Assembly: GCA_032250895.1 (NCBI GenBank)
Contig: JAVVEZ010000006.1
Location: 1-64,000, forward strand
Source of the DNA: JAVVEZ01 sp032250895
GTDB lineage: Bacteria; Pseudomonadota; Gammaproteobacteria; Pseudomonadales; Pseudohongiellaceae
Length of the DNA: 64,000 bases
Direction: 5' to 3'
Shown: positions 1-7,342 of the stretch, one piece after another
Numbering within the stretch: the stretch's first letter is position 1
Layout of the letters: each line of letters starts with the position of its first letter
Made by a program: the position numbers and the translations under genes
The notes under the pieces: model-generated
What the model saw: only the letters and a program-made list of their open reading frames with translations
What the model was told of the DNA's origin: nothing
Databases searched by the model: none

Positions 1-51
1 ACAGGGACTTTCACCCTGCAAGATAATGCTGAGCTTGGCCCAGCGCGATAA
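1..51 (+). CDS. Possible C-terminal end of a truncated cassette-type ORF
   Basis: The frame starting at base 1 is open and ends in a TAA at 49-51. It would encode a tail ending ...LQDNAELGPAR. The stop codon lies inside the left arm of the attC-like fold at 43-132, as is common for integron cassette genes. Only 16 codons are visible and I recognise no family, so this may be chance. Confidence 0.2.
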   Translation, partial: TGTFTLQDNAELGPAR

Positions 52-132
52 CGCCCACAGCAGGGGCGGCAAAAAGTGAAGCGAGGAACGAGCGCAGCTT
101 TTTGACGTCCCTTGCCTGTGATTGTTATGTGC
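43..132. other. attC-like integron recombination site
   Basis: This is an imperfect inverted repeat of about 90 bp. Its outer arms are GCGCGATAAC (43-52) and GTTATGTGC (124-132), resembling the R''/R' core boxes of attC sites. The inner arms (cccacag/cctgtg and gcaaaaag/ctttttg) pair with unpaired bases, and a GC-rich loop sits near 75-95. Two stop codons converge on it: TAA at 49-51 on the plus strand, and the TAA of the minus-strand gene at 133-135. Cassette genes typically end in or beside attC. The core boxes do not match the GTTRRRY consensus perfectly and no integrase is in the window. Confidence 0.45.
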
Positions 133-546
133 TTACTCATGGACACCAAGTAGAACATTTTGAAGCTCTGTATTATTTGCGCACACTTCGCTGCCAGAGT
201 CAGTGCGCATGATAGAGACCATATTTGTAAAAGCATCACGCTGCGCTTTGGAACCCATTGACGCGCCTAATTCCTCAAATCGAGAGAACGCGGCAACAGC
301 TTGTTTTGAACCGTACAGGCAGATCCTTGCTTTTGCGTCCCCTGTTCGGGAGAACAGTTCCTTTTGCTCTTGCGTTCCAATTTTGGGCCGGAACTGAGCC
401 TGCTCACAGACACATTTCAAATAGTCCATGTAAGCTTTTGACCGTAAATCTCGCAGATGACGCTGACTTTCAATGTGTCGGGTAAAGAAATACTGGAGTG
501 ATGCACCGATGACAACGCCCAGAAACGACAAGAATGCAGTTAGCAA
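133..546 (-). CDS. Small membrane-anchored hypothetical protein (cassette-like)
   Basis: This is a 137-residue protein of unrecognised family. Residues 1-21 form one hydrophobic segment (LTAFLSFLGVVIGASLQYFF) followed by a charged arginine/histidine-rich region. That suggests an N-terminal membrane anchor with a soluble cytoplasmic helical body. There are scattered cysteines but no catalytic motif I can name. The stop codon abuts the attC-like fold at 43-132, and the base composition is more AT-rich than the block after 1.6 kb. Both points fit a horizontally acquired gene cassette. It has no operon partner. Small single-pass proteins of this kind are frequent in integron arrays, so the gene is plausible but its function is unknown. 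Confidence 0.6.
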   Translation of the reverse strand: MLTAFLSFLGVVIGASLQYFFTRHIESQRHLRDLRSKAYMDYLKCVCEQAQFRPKIGTQEQKELFSRTGDAKARICLYGSKQAVAAFSRFEELGASMGSKAQRDAFTNMVSIMRTDSGSEVCANNTELQNVLLGVHE

Positions 547-609
547 TTTCTAAACTCCTTGGCTACTTCGTAGCTGGGTTGGCACATAACATTTATATCG
601 TCGTCTTAA

Positions 610-849
610 AGACTATTTTGCCTGGGGCTGTTATTCCCCAACTGTTTTCCCGGCAGATTAGCCGTATCCTCCAAAGGGGTCAATCTTTACAGACTATTTG
701 GAGCCTTGGTCAAGATTGACAAAGTGCTCGTCATGACTCATATCCCAGTGCGGGCATATGTTGAATATGCCATTGATTTGGTGGGCTTATCTGAAGTTTC
801 CTGGCTTGCTCCAGAAATCAAAGTCCCAATGATTACATTTCTTTCTTGA
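610..849 (+). pseudogene. Coding-like remnant without a clear start
   Basis: Frame 1 is open from 610 to a TGA at 847-849. It reads as a protein-like string, including VNLYRLFGALVKIDKVLVM and VRAYVEYAIDLVGLSEVSW. No ATG with a ribosome binding site opens it; the internal ATG at 733 would give only 38 residues. The amino-acid composition looks like genuine protein, so this may be the 3' end of a decayed accessory gene. I do not recognise the family, and chance is possible. Confidence 0.2.
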
Positions 850-859
850 CACCTGGGAA

Positions 860-885
860 GCAAAAAGGGACAGCAAAAAGGGACA
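860..885. repeat. 13-bp tandem repeat
   Basis: The unit gcaaaaagggaca occurs twice in a row (860-872 and 873-885). Similar 'aaaaagggaca' tracts are often seen near REP-associated transposase genes and their remnants in proteobacteria. No such gene is present here. The rest of 850-1010 shows nothing I can support. Confidence 0.6.
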
Positions 886-1011
886 TCCACTATCGGATTT
901 CTTCGCTTGGCTTTCGATCCCATCCTGCTTGATTCGGCGTTGGTGCAATGGCGAGCTGGACCACTTCAGTTCAGCAGGGGTTTATAGGCCACAAACCTGA
1001 AGCCGGAGGTC

Positions 1012-1117
1012 AGGGCAGCGGGGCGGGGGCTCCGGGGGCTTCTGAGGGCAGGACGCCCGAAGAGAGCCTTCAGGGATGAACTCGTAGCGTCCCCCGGAGC
1101 CCCCGCCCCGCTGCCCT
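1012..1117. repeat. Perfect 27-bp inverted repeat (large hairpin)
   Basis: The arms at 1012-1038 and 1091-1117 are perfect reverse complements of 27 bases, extremely GC-rich (core ggggcgggggctccggggg). They are separated by a 52-base spacer. The structure lies between the accessory material and the first metabolic genes and would form a very stable hairpin in DNA or RNA. No U-tract follows, so it is not a classic terminator. It looks like an intergenic palindromic repeat or transposition relic. Confidence 0.88.
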
Positions 1118-1244
1118 GGCCTTTCATTGAATCTGCATGGCAAAGGTTGCCTGACTGGATCCCCGCCTGCGCCGCTGCCCAGGCCTTTCATTGAATCTGC
1201 ATGGCAAAGGTTGCCTGACTGGATCCCCGCCTGCGCCACTGCCC
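1111..1244. repeat. 64-bp tandem duplication
   Basis: Two near-identical 64-bp units occupy 1111-1174 and 1175-1238, with the start of a third (ctgccc) at 1239. Each contains tttcattgaatctgcatgg and a ggatccccgcctgcgc module. The module resembles the short dispersed GC-rich unit found elsewhere in this window (17145, 52188, 57783). The first unit begins inside the right arm of the 27-bp hairpin. Bases 1245-1420 show nothing else I can support. Confidence 0.85.
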
Positions 1245-1440
1245 GGGTCTTTGACTTGAACTGGCGGCACATAAGAAAGCGCGGATCCGCTGGACCTTAT
1301 CGCGGACAATGGCAGGACGGTAAAGACCTGCGCGTCACTTTCGCAGGTAAATTTTTTCTTGCCAGAGGCAGGCTGACTTCTGTAAGTTACCAAGGGCTTC
1401 TTCCGCTATAGACCCGGATTAAAAAACGAAGGAATTCTTC

Positions 1441-1551
1441 ATGTCGATCTTCCTCAACGCGCTGGCAGCGATGCCGGTCCTTGCCGATATTCCTGGCCCT
1501 GAACAGATCATCAGGCTTGTCGCCGCTTACCGCGACCGGGAAGCGTTCTGA
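1441..1551 (+). CDS. Possible 36-codon leader ORF before the DNA glycosylase
   Basis: The ATG at 1441 follows a good ribosome binding site (gaagga at 1428-1433, spacing about 7). The ORF encodes MSIFLNALAAMPVLADIPGP..., ending at TGA 1549-1551. The next frame then carries glycosylase-like sequence from about 1548, but that frame has no ATG or GTG until 1629. Two explanations fit: translational coupling through the CTGA overlap at 1548-1551 with a CTG start, or a frameshift that joined an N-terminal extension to the glycosylase. I do not recognise the peptide. Confidence 0.35.
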   Translation: MSIFLNALAAMPVLADIPGPEQIIRLVAAYRDREAF

Positions 1552-1628
1552 CTCCCTTCCGTGACATCCGCAGTCTTGCCGAGTCCCGCAAGGGCGGCAA
1601 GGCTGCGCTGGAAAAACTTCTGAGCAAG

Positions 1629-2249
1629 GTGCTCAGTGTCAAACAATTGGAAAAAATTCCCGACGACCGCTATCTGGCGATGATGACGCGCTGCGTCTTC
1701 AATGCCGGCTTTCATTGGCGCGTGATCAGCAATAAATGGCCCGGCTTTGAGGCTGCCTTTCACGGCTTCAACCCCCGGGGTCTGGCCCACATGCCGCCGG
1801 AAGCCTGGGAAGCCTATGTGGAAGACAGCCGCATCGTGCGCAACTGGACCAAGATAAAATCGGTGCTGGACAACGCGCATTTCATGCTGGAGGAAGCGCA
1901 AAGGCATGGCTCCTTTGCCGCCTTCATCGCACACTGGCCCGCCAGTGACCAGGTGGGCCTGCTGGCCTATCTGAAACAGCACGGTTCCCGCCTGGGGGGC
2001 AACACCGGCATGTATTTTCTGCGCTTCATGGGCAAGGACAGTTTTATCCTCAGCCGCGATGTGATCGCCCGCCTGCAGGCCAGCGGCCTTGCCATCCGCG
2101 ACAAGCCCGGCAGTAAAAAGGAGCTGGGCCTGATCCAGGCCGCCTTCAACACCTGGCATGCCGAAAGCGGCCTGCCCTACACCCACCTCAGCAGCATTGC
2201 CGCCTTTTCCATTGGCGAGAATTACCCCAATCCAGAGGCATCTTTATGA
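1629..2249 (+). CDS. DNA-3-methyladenine glycosylase I family protein
   Basis: This is a cytoplasmic base-excision repair type protein of the Tag-like adenine glycosylase superfamily, expected to remove alkylated bases. The family-typical stretch IPDDRYLAMMTRCVFNAGF is followed by KWPGFEAAFHGF and, later, GGNTGMYFLRFMGKDSFILS. The GTG at 1629 is the first standard start. Family-like sequence (FRDIRSLAESRKGG) extends upstream to about 1548, so this start removes roughly 27 N-terminal residues. The real start may be a coupled CTG at 1548, or a frameshift may lie near 1550. The stop overlaps the next gene by 4 bp (ATGA), so the two are probably co-translated. Substrate specificity cannot be told from sequence. 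Confidence 0.82.
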   Translation: MLSVKQLEKIPDDRYLAMMTRCVFNAGFHWRVISNKWPGFEAAFHGFNPRGLAHMPPEAWEAYVEDSRIVRNWTKIKSVLDNAHFMLEEAQRHGSFAAFIAHWPASDQVGLLAYLKQHGSRLGGNTGMYFLRFMGKDSFILSRDVIARLQASGLAIRDKPGSKKELGLIQAAFNTWHAESGLPYTHLSSIAAFSIGENYPNPEASL

Positions 2250-3796
2250 AGTCGAGCAACGAAATCCCCATTCTGGTGGTCGGCAGCGGTGCCGCCGGTA
2301 CGGTTCTGTCTGTGGAGCTGGCACGTCACGGCATCGCGGTCAGAACCATCGACCGGCTGGCTGCACCCTCCACGACGTCGCGTGCGATCACATTGCATTC
2401 CAGAACTGCCGAGCTGCTGGAACGCGTTGATACGCGTCTGATCGAAAAGGTGATGGATAGAAATATCCAGAGCAAGGGATATATCCTGCATTTCGTGGAC
2501 GCCGACGGCAGGCGGCGTGACGTGCGTCCCGGGCTCGACTTCACCACTCTGGACTGCCGTTATCCCTTTCTTTTCATTCACCGCCAGTCGGAAACCGAAG
2601 CGATCATCCGCGATTATCTGAAGGAGGAATATGGCCGCGAGACTGAATGGAACACCGAGCTGAAGGACTTTTCCCAGGACCAAGATGGCGTCACCGCAAC
2701 GCTCCTTCATAATGGCAGGGATGGTGAAGAAGAACGGGTCCGCTGCAAATATCTCATCGCCTGCGATGGCGGCAATTCGCGTGTGCGCCGGACCCTTGGC
2801 CTGTCACAGCAGGGCAGTGATTATTCTGAAGCGGCTTTCCAGAATATGGATGTCTTCCTGGAAGGTTTCCCCGATGACGACAATTATGTTCATTACTGCG
2901 CCGGCACGGACCATTTTCTCATGGTGGCCAGGCTGCCGGGCGGTTTTTACCGGCTGTTGCTGAGCGATCGCGGCGAAGCCGACCTCGATCCCACCGCGGC
3001 TTTCAAGGCACTGTTGGACAAGCATTTCGATGGCATCAGGTTCGGCGAACTGGTCTGGCATTCAAAATGGAACAGTCAGGTACGCCTCGCCGATGCCTAT
3101 CGTCAGGACCGGGTCTTCCTGGTTGGCGATTCCGCCCATGTGCATTCGACGACCGGGGGACAGGGCATGAACTGTTGCATGCAGGATGCTTTCAATCTGG
3201 GTTGGAAACTGGCACTGGTGGAAAAGGGGCTGGCCAAACCGGCCTTGCTCGATAGCTATGAGCTGGAGCGCCGGCCCATTGCCGAGCAGGTCATCTGGGC
3301 GGCGTCGGCCCTGCATGAAATTTTCATGGCTCATGGTGAGGATGTGGACCTGCGCTCAAAAAGAATGAACGATCCGGAATTTGTTGATGCCGTCATCGGG
3401 CGCTGCTCGGGTATTGCCTATACTTATCGGGATTATGTCGAACAGCCTGAAGAATTTGCCGGCATGGAAGGGCTGGCGGTCGGTGACCGTGCTCCCGATG
3501 TGGATCTCGAGGGCGGGGGGACGATTTTTGATCTCACCCGGCATCCGGGTTTCACGGTACTGGCATTGCGCGGAGAGGATGACCCCGATGCTGCGCTGGC
3601 GCGAATCCGCCGCCGCTTTGGGGCTGTGCTCAAGACCTGTACACTGGAGCCCTCGCCAGCTCTGGAAGCCCGCTATGGCAAGGATGTGCGAAGCCGGCTG
3701 TACCTGATCCGCCCGGATGGTTATGTCGGCTTTCGCTGCCCGGCTGCGGATGCCCGCGCGCTGGAAGCCTGTCTGGAAAGCCAACTGAAGCTGTAG
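2246..3796 (+). CDS. FAD-dependent aromatic-type monooxygenase (PheA/TfdB family)
   Basis: This is a 516-residue flavoprotein hydroxylase, cytoplasmic, using NAD(P)H and O2. The N-terminal Rossmann motif VGSGAAGTVLSVELARHG spans residues 9-26. A DG motif (ACDGGNSRVRRTLG) lies near 172-185. The ribose-binding GD motif RVFLVGDSAHVHSTTGGQGM spans about 289-308 and is followed by NLGWKLALV. The C-terminal third resembles the thioredoxin-like domain of phenol-hydroxylase-type enzymes. Length and motif order match the TfdB/PheA/MhpA group. The start overlaps the glycosylase stop by 4 bp. No ring-cleavage gene is adjacent, so the substrate is unknown; polyketide-tailoring oxygenases share this fold. 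Confidence 0.92.
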   Translation: MKSSNEIPILVVGSGAAGTVLSVELARHGIAVRTIDRLAAPSTTSRAITLHSRTAELLERVDTRLIEKVMDRNIQSKGYILHFVDADGRRRDVRPGLDFTTLDCRYPFLFIHRQSETEAIIRDYLKEEYGRETEWNTELKDFSQDQDGVTATLLHNGRDGEEERVRCKYLIACDGGNSRVRRTLGLSQQGSDYSEAAFQNMDVFLEGFPDDDNYVHYCAGTDHFLMVARLPGGFYRLLLSDRGEADLDPTAAFKALLDKHFDGIRFGELVWHSKWNSQVRLADAYRQDRVFLVGDSAHVHSTTGGQGMNCCMQDAFNLGWKLALVEKGLAKPALLDSYELERRPIAEQVIWAASALHEIFMAHGEDVDLRSKRMNDPEFVDAVIGRCSGIAYTYRDYVEQPEEFAGMEGLAVGDRAPDVDLEGGGTIFDLTRHPGFTVLALRGEDDPDAALARIRRRFGAVLKTCTLEPSPALEARYGKDVRSRLYLIRPDGYVGFRCPAADARALEACLESQLKL

Positions 3797-3805
3797 CTAC
3801 CGCCC

Positions 3806-4105
3806 CTACCCGCCGGCAATGGCCCCCACGATGAGGAAAGGCTCCTGGCCTGAGATGACAGACGCCGGCAACGGGGAGTCCGGCGCCTGCTGCGAGAGAT
3901 CCTCACCACAGGCAAAAAACCGCAGCAGGGGACGGCGCCTGCCGGTGTCATGATCGACGATTGCCCCGCTCAGCATGGGATAACCGGCCTCGAGAGCTGC
4001 TATCAGACTGCGCTGGGTAGGCGGCGATTCAGCCAGCTCAAGCTGCACTTCCTGGTCGACATGGGCCAGCCGTTGCAGTTGATAGGGAAGGATGACGCGT
4101 ACCAT
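3806..4105 (-). CDS. MoaD/ThiS-like ubiquitin-fold sulfur carrier protein
   Basis: This is a 99-residue protein with a beta-grasp pattern. Its C-terminus ends exactly in ...GAIAGG; the terminal Gly-Gly is the residue pair adenylated and thiocarboxylated in MoaD and ThiS. It is slightly longer than MoaD (about 81). It lies 9 bp downstream of the BNR-repeat gene on the same strand, so the two form an operon. No moaE, moeB or thiG is near, so ordinary molybdopterin or thiamin synthesis is not indicated by context. It may donate sulfur to, or be a partner of, the propeller protein. Family assignment is good; role is inference. Confidence 0.82.
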   Translation of the reverse strand: MVRVILPYQLQRLAHVDQEVQLELAESPPTQRSLIAALEAGYPMLSGAIVDHDTGRRRPLLRFFACGEDLSQQAPDSPLPASVISGQEPFLIVGAIAGG

Positions 4106-4114
4106 GTGAGGGCT

Positions 4115-5302
4115 TTATACCAGGGTCTGCACTTCCACCGACAACACCGGCGGCAGATCGCGGACTATCGCACGCCAGTGGTCGCCGGAATCTGGCGAGC
4201 AGTAAACCTGCCCGCCGGTGGTGCCGAAATAGACGCCGCAGGAAGCGAGATTATCCACCGCCATGCCGTCGCGCAGCACATTCACATAGCAATCGCTTTG
4301 CGGCAGGCCCCGGGTCAGGGCTTCCCAGTCGTTGCCACCACTGCGGCTGCGGTACACGCGCAGCTTGCCATCGGGGGGGTAGTGTTCAGAGTCGCTCTTG
4401 ATGGGAACCACGTAGATGGTATCGGGCTCGTGGGCGTGAACCTGGATGGGAAAGCCGAAATCGGTGGGCAGGTTGCCGCTGACTTCGGTCCAGGACTCCC
4501 CGGCATTGTCACTGCGCATGATGTCCCAGTGCTTCTGCATGAACAGCACATCGGGGCGGGCAGGGTGCATGGCCAGGCGATGGACACAGTGCCCCACCTC
4601 GGCCTTCGGATCGGGGATGTACTGGGAATGCAGCCCCTGGTTGATGGGTTTCCAGTTGCGCCCGCCATCGTCCGTGCGAAACGCCCCCGCCGCCGAGATG
4701 GCGACATAGATGCGTGCCGGGTTGCCGGGGTCCAGCAAAATGGTATGCAGACACATGCCACCCGCGCCGGGTTGCCAGGCCGGCCCTGTGCCATGGCCCC
4801 GCAACCCGGAAAGTTCATGCCAGCTTTTTGCGCCATCGGTCGTACGGAAAAGGGCCGCATCCTCGACCCCGGCATAAACCGTATCCGGATCGTTCAGGGA
4901 GGGCTCAAGATGCCAGACCCGTTTGAATTCCCAGGGATGGGCCGTGCCGTCATACCACTGGTGCGTGGTGAGAGGACTGCCGGTTTCCATCGACGTGTCG
5001 TAACTGAACTTGTTGCTTTCGCCTTTGGGGAAACCTTCAGGACTGGTGGTGGGCTCGCCGGGAGGCGTGCCGGGTTGCTCCCAGGTCAGTCCTCCATCGC
5101 GGGAGCGCTGGATGATCTGGCCGAACCAGGGGCTCGACTGCGCGGCATAAAGCACCTCGGGATCGACAGGCGAGCCCTTCAGGTGGTAGACCTCCCAGCC
5201 GGCAAAATGCGGGCCGCTGATATCCCAGTGTTCACGCCGTTCATCCGATACCAGAATGAAGGCGCCCTTGCGTGTTCCCACCAATACTCTGACCTTGTTC
5301 AC
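4115..5302 (-). CDS. BNR/sialidase-like beta-propeller protein paired with MoaD-like carrier
   Basis: This is a 395-residue soluble protein with repeated BNR/Asp-box signatures: SRDGGLTWEQ, TTDGAKSWHE, TDDGGRNWKP, SDNAGESWTE, SRSGGNDWEA and SPDSGDHWRA. It therefore folds as a six- or seven-bladed propeller of the sortilin/YCF48/exo-sialidase superfamily. It has no signal peptide (MNKVRVLVGTRKGAFIL), so it is probably cytoplasmic, and the sialidase catalytic arginines are not evident. It is the first gene of a two-gene operon with the MoaD-like gene. A molecular function cannot be assigned. The promoter region faces the amidohydrolase gene divergently. Confidence 0.85.
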   Translation of the reverse strand: MNKVRVLVGTRKGAFILVSDERREHWDISGPHFAGWEVYHLKGSPVDPEVLYAAQSSPWFGQIIQRSRDGGLTWEQPGTPPGEPTTSPEGFPKGESNKFSYDTSMETGSPLTTHQWYDGTAHPWEFKRVWHLEPSLNDPDTVYAGVEDAALFRTTDGAKSWHELSGLRGHGTGPAWQPGAGGMCLHTILLDPGNPARIYVAISAAGAFRTDDGGRNWKPINQGLHSQYIPDPKAEVGHCVHRLAMHPARPDVLFMQKHWDIMRSDNAGESWTEVSGNLPTDFGFPIQVHAHEPDTIYVVPIKSDSEHYPPDGKLRVYRSRSGGNDWEALTRGLPQSDCYVNVLRDGMAVDNLASCGVYFGTTGGQVYCSPDSGDHWRAIVRDLPPVLSVEVQTLV

Positions 5303-5338
5303 AGGCGACTCCTGAAATTCATGTTCTTGTCATTATCA

Positions 5339-5350
5339 CGGGCATGCCCG
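5339..5350. promoter_or_regulatory. 12-bp palindrome in divergent promoter region
   Basis: CGGGCATGCCCG is a perfect palindrome, 37 bp upstream of the BNR gene and about 185 bp upstream of the amidohydrolase. It could be an operator for the BNR-MoaD operon. A -10-like gataat lies beside it on the minus strand. No regulator is adjacent, and the rest of 5303-5533 shows no gene. Confidence 0.25.
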
Positions 5351-5533
5351 CCGTTCCCTAATGTTACTCATCCAGAAAATATAGTCCAGAACAAGTCATG
5401 GCCGGCCATGTCAGGGGAACGTTCGTGCTCCTTGCCAAAAATCCCCTGCTGGTTTACTTTCCTGTCCTTGGAAACCGCAGGATAACTCTGAGGCCTCTGT
5501 GCGGGAGTCCGGACTTGCTCTCAGGACAAAAAA

Positions 5534-7246
5534 ATGCGTATAGCCTTGCTGGTGACTGCTTTCATGGTGCTGAACCTGATCAGCGCCTGCTCACAGGATT
5601 CGGGAACCCCGGTTTCCCCGGTGCCTTCGCCATCTCCTGTTCCTTCCTCTTCGCCTGTCGCGGGAACCGGGGCCGACCAGATTCTGCTCAATGGCAAGAT
5701 ACTTACCGTGGATGCGCAATTCACCATTGCCGAGGCCATCGCCATTGCCGGTGAACGCATTCTGGCCGTTGGCAGCAACGAAGCCATACAGGCGCTGGCC
5801 GGCCCTGCTACCCGGATAAGGGACCTCGAGGGCAGAACCGTCGTGCCGGGTCTGATTGATAACCATAACCATTTTGTGCGTGCCACTGAACAGTGGTATC
5901 GGCAGGTGCGCTGGGATGAGGTCGATACCCGCCGCGAAGCCCTGAACAAACTCCGGCAGAAAGCCGCGCAACTGCCGCCGGGGGAATGGATCGTGGTGCT
6001 GGGGGGCTGGATCTTCGAGCAGTTCAGCGACGATCAGCATGCATTCAGCCGGCAGGAACTGGACCAGGTGCTGCCCGCCAACCCCGTCTATATCCAGTTG
6101 GGCTACAGCCGTGGCTATGCGAATTCCCTGGCGCTTGCCGCGACCGGTATCGATGCTGCCACCCGTGTCGCGGATGGCACCCTGGTCAGGGATGATGCCG
6201 GTGAGTTGAGCGGTGAACTGATCGGTGCCGGCGCCTTTCTGCGGCTTGCCGCCCGCATTCCGGCAACTTCCGATGCGACCTGGGACCAAAGTCTGCAACT
6301 CACCGTGGATGATTATCTGAAGGCCGGGCTCACCACATTGCTGGATGTCGGCGGCAATACCGTTACGCCCCGCCATTATGAAGCGCTCGATCGCGCCGCT
6401 GCCAATGGCCTGTTGAACCTGCGGGTTTTCTACACGCTCAACGCCCAGAACGTCGTCGGGGCCAGCCCCGAAGATATCATCGAGGCCCTGGAAACCTGGG
6501 CACCACGCAGCGGCAATGATCGTTTTGGACAGTTTACCTACGGTGAAATGACCTATCAGGGCATTGCCGATCCGGCGGGTGTCGACTGGAACCCGGATCA
6601 GGCAAGCCTGGACAACTACGGGAATATTCTCAAGACCGCCGCACGCCGGGGCTGGCAGATTCACGAGCATTCCAACCGTGACGACAAGATGCAGGCCATT
6701 CTGGGCCTGATGGCAGAAGTCAACCGTGAAAGCCCCATTGCCGGGCTGCGCTGGACCATTGCCCATGCCGAAACCGCCTCCGATCAGACCATTGCCCAGG
6801 CGGCGGCGCTTGGCGTGCTGTTTGCCCTTCACAGTTCAGCACAGATGGGCGCCGTAGCCGCCGCGCAAGGGGGAGAAGATGTCAGCCGGGTGCCACCCAT
6901 CCGTCAGATAGAGGCCAGCGGCATCATCTGGGGCCTGGGTTCGGATGGCACGGTGGTATCCGGCCACCATCCCTTTCATGATCTGGGCTGGGCCGTGAGC
7001 GGCCTGGCCCGCAATGGCGAGAAACTCTTGCAGGCCACGGTTTCCAGAGAGGCCGCTTTGCGTGCGCACACCATCAACAACGCCTACCTCTTGTTCATGG
7101 AAGATCGCCTGGGCAGTCTTGAAGCAGGCAAATATGCCGACCTGGTCGTGCTGGACAGCGACTATATGAGCGTGCCCGAAGCCCGCATCAGAGACATCCA
7201 TCCCGTCATGACAATGGTGAATGGGCAGCTTGTATTTGAACAATGA
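5534..7246 (+). CDS. YtcJ-like amidohydrolase lipoprotein
   Basis: This is a 570-residue metal-dependent amidohydrolase of the amidohydrolase_3/YtcJ group. The N-terminus MRIALLVTAFMVLNLISAC is a lipoprotein signal with lipobox I-S-A-C, so Cys19 would be lipidated. A proline/serine-rich linker follows (about residues 24-42). The catalytic domain begins LLNGKILTVDAQ. It has VPGLIDNHNHF (the metal-binding HxH of this family as HNH), the central HEHSNRD segment, a TIAHAE histidine and a late LGSDGTVVSGHHPF motif. It is periplasmic or membrane-anchored. Related enzymes hydrolyse amides or formamides, but the substrate is unknown. It is a single gene, separated by 96 bp from the NO reductase. Confidence 0.92.
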   Translation: MRIALLVTAFMVLNLISACSQDSGTPVSPVPSPSPVPSSSPVAGTGADQILLNGKILTVDAQFTIAEAIAIAGERILAVGSNEAIQALAGPATRIRDLEGRTVVPGLIDNHNHFVRATEQWYRQVRWDEVDTRREALNKLRQKAAQLPPGEWIVVLGGWIFEQFSDDQHAFSRQELDQVLPANPVYIQLGYSRGYANSLALAATGIDAATRVADGTLVRDDAGELSGELIGAGAFLRLAARIPATSDATWDQSLQLTVDDYLKAGLTTLLDVGGNTVTPRHYEALDRAAANGLLNLRVFYTLNAQNVVGASPEDIIEALETWAPRSGNDRFGQFTYGEMTYQGIADPAGVDWNPDQASLDNYGNILKTAARRGWQIHEHSNRDDKMQAILGLMAEVNRESPIAGLRWTIAHAETASDQTIAQAAALGVLFALHSSAQMGAVAAAQGGEDVSRVPPIRQIEASGIIWGLGSDGTVVSGHHPFHDLGWAVSGLARNGEKLLQATVSREAALRAHTINNAYLLFMEDRLGSLEAGKYADLVVLDSDYMSVPEARIRDIHPVMTMVNGQLVFEQ

Positions 7247-7279
7247 ACAAAGTGGTTTTTGAACCGGGGTTGCCCTGCG

Positions 7280-7309
7280 TTGAAGCCCAGGCGGGGATGA
7301 CTCTACAAT
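7280..7309 (+). promoter_or_regulatory. Candidate sigma-70 promoter for the NO reductase gene
   Basis: TTGAAG (7280-7285) and TACAAT (7304-7309) are separated by 18 bp. The -10 box ends 33 bp before the start codon, and the ribosome binding site agagga lies at 7330-7335. No FNR/DNR (TTGATN4ATCAA) or clear NorR box was seen in this spacer. Confidence 0.35.
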
Positions 7310-7342
7310 AAGTTTGCGCGGGGATGTCCAGAGGAAACAATC

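Noticed and set aside
581..700. Second attC site starting at gcacataac (581-589)
   Set aside because: No matching GTTRRRY arm or foldable inner arms lie within 120 bp.
1012..1117. Intrinsic terminator
   Set aside because: The arms are far apart (52-base loop), no U-tract follows and no upstream gene ends nearby.
3950..5485. Long plus-strand open frame (about 511 codons)
   Set aside because: It lies entirely antisense to the BNR and MoaD-like genes, has no family motifs, and arises from GC codon bias on the other strand.
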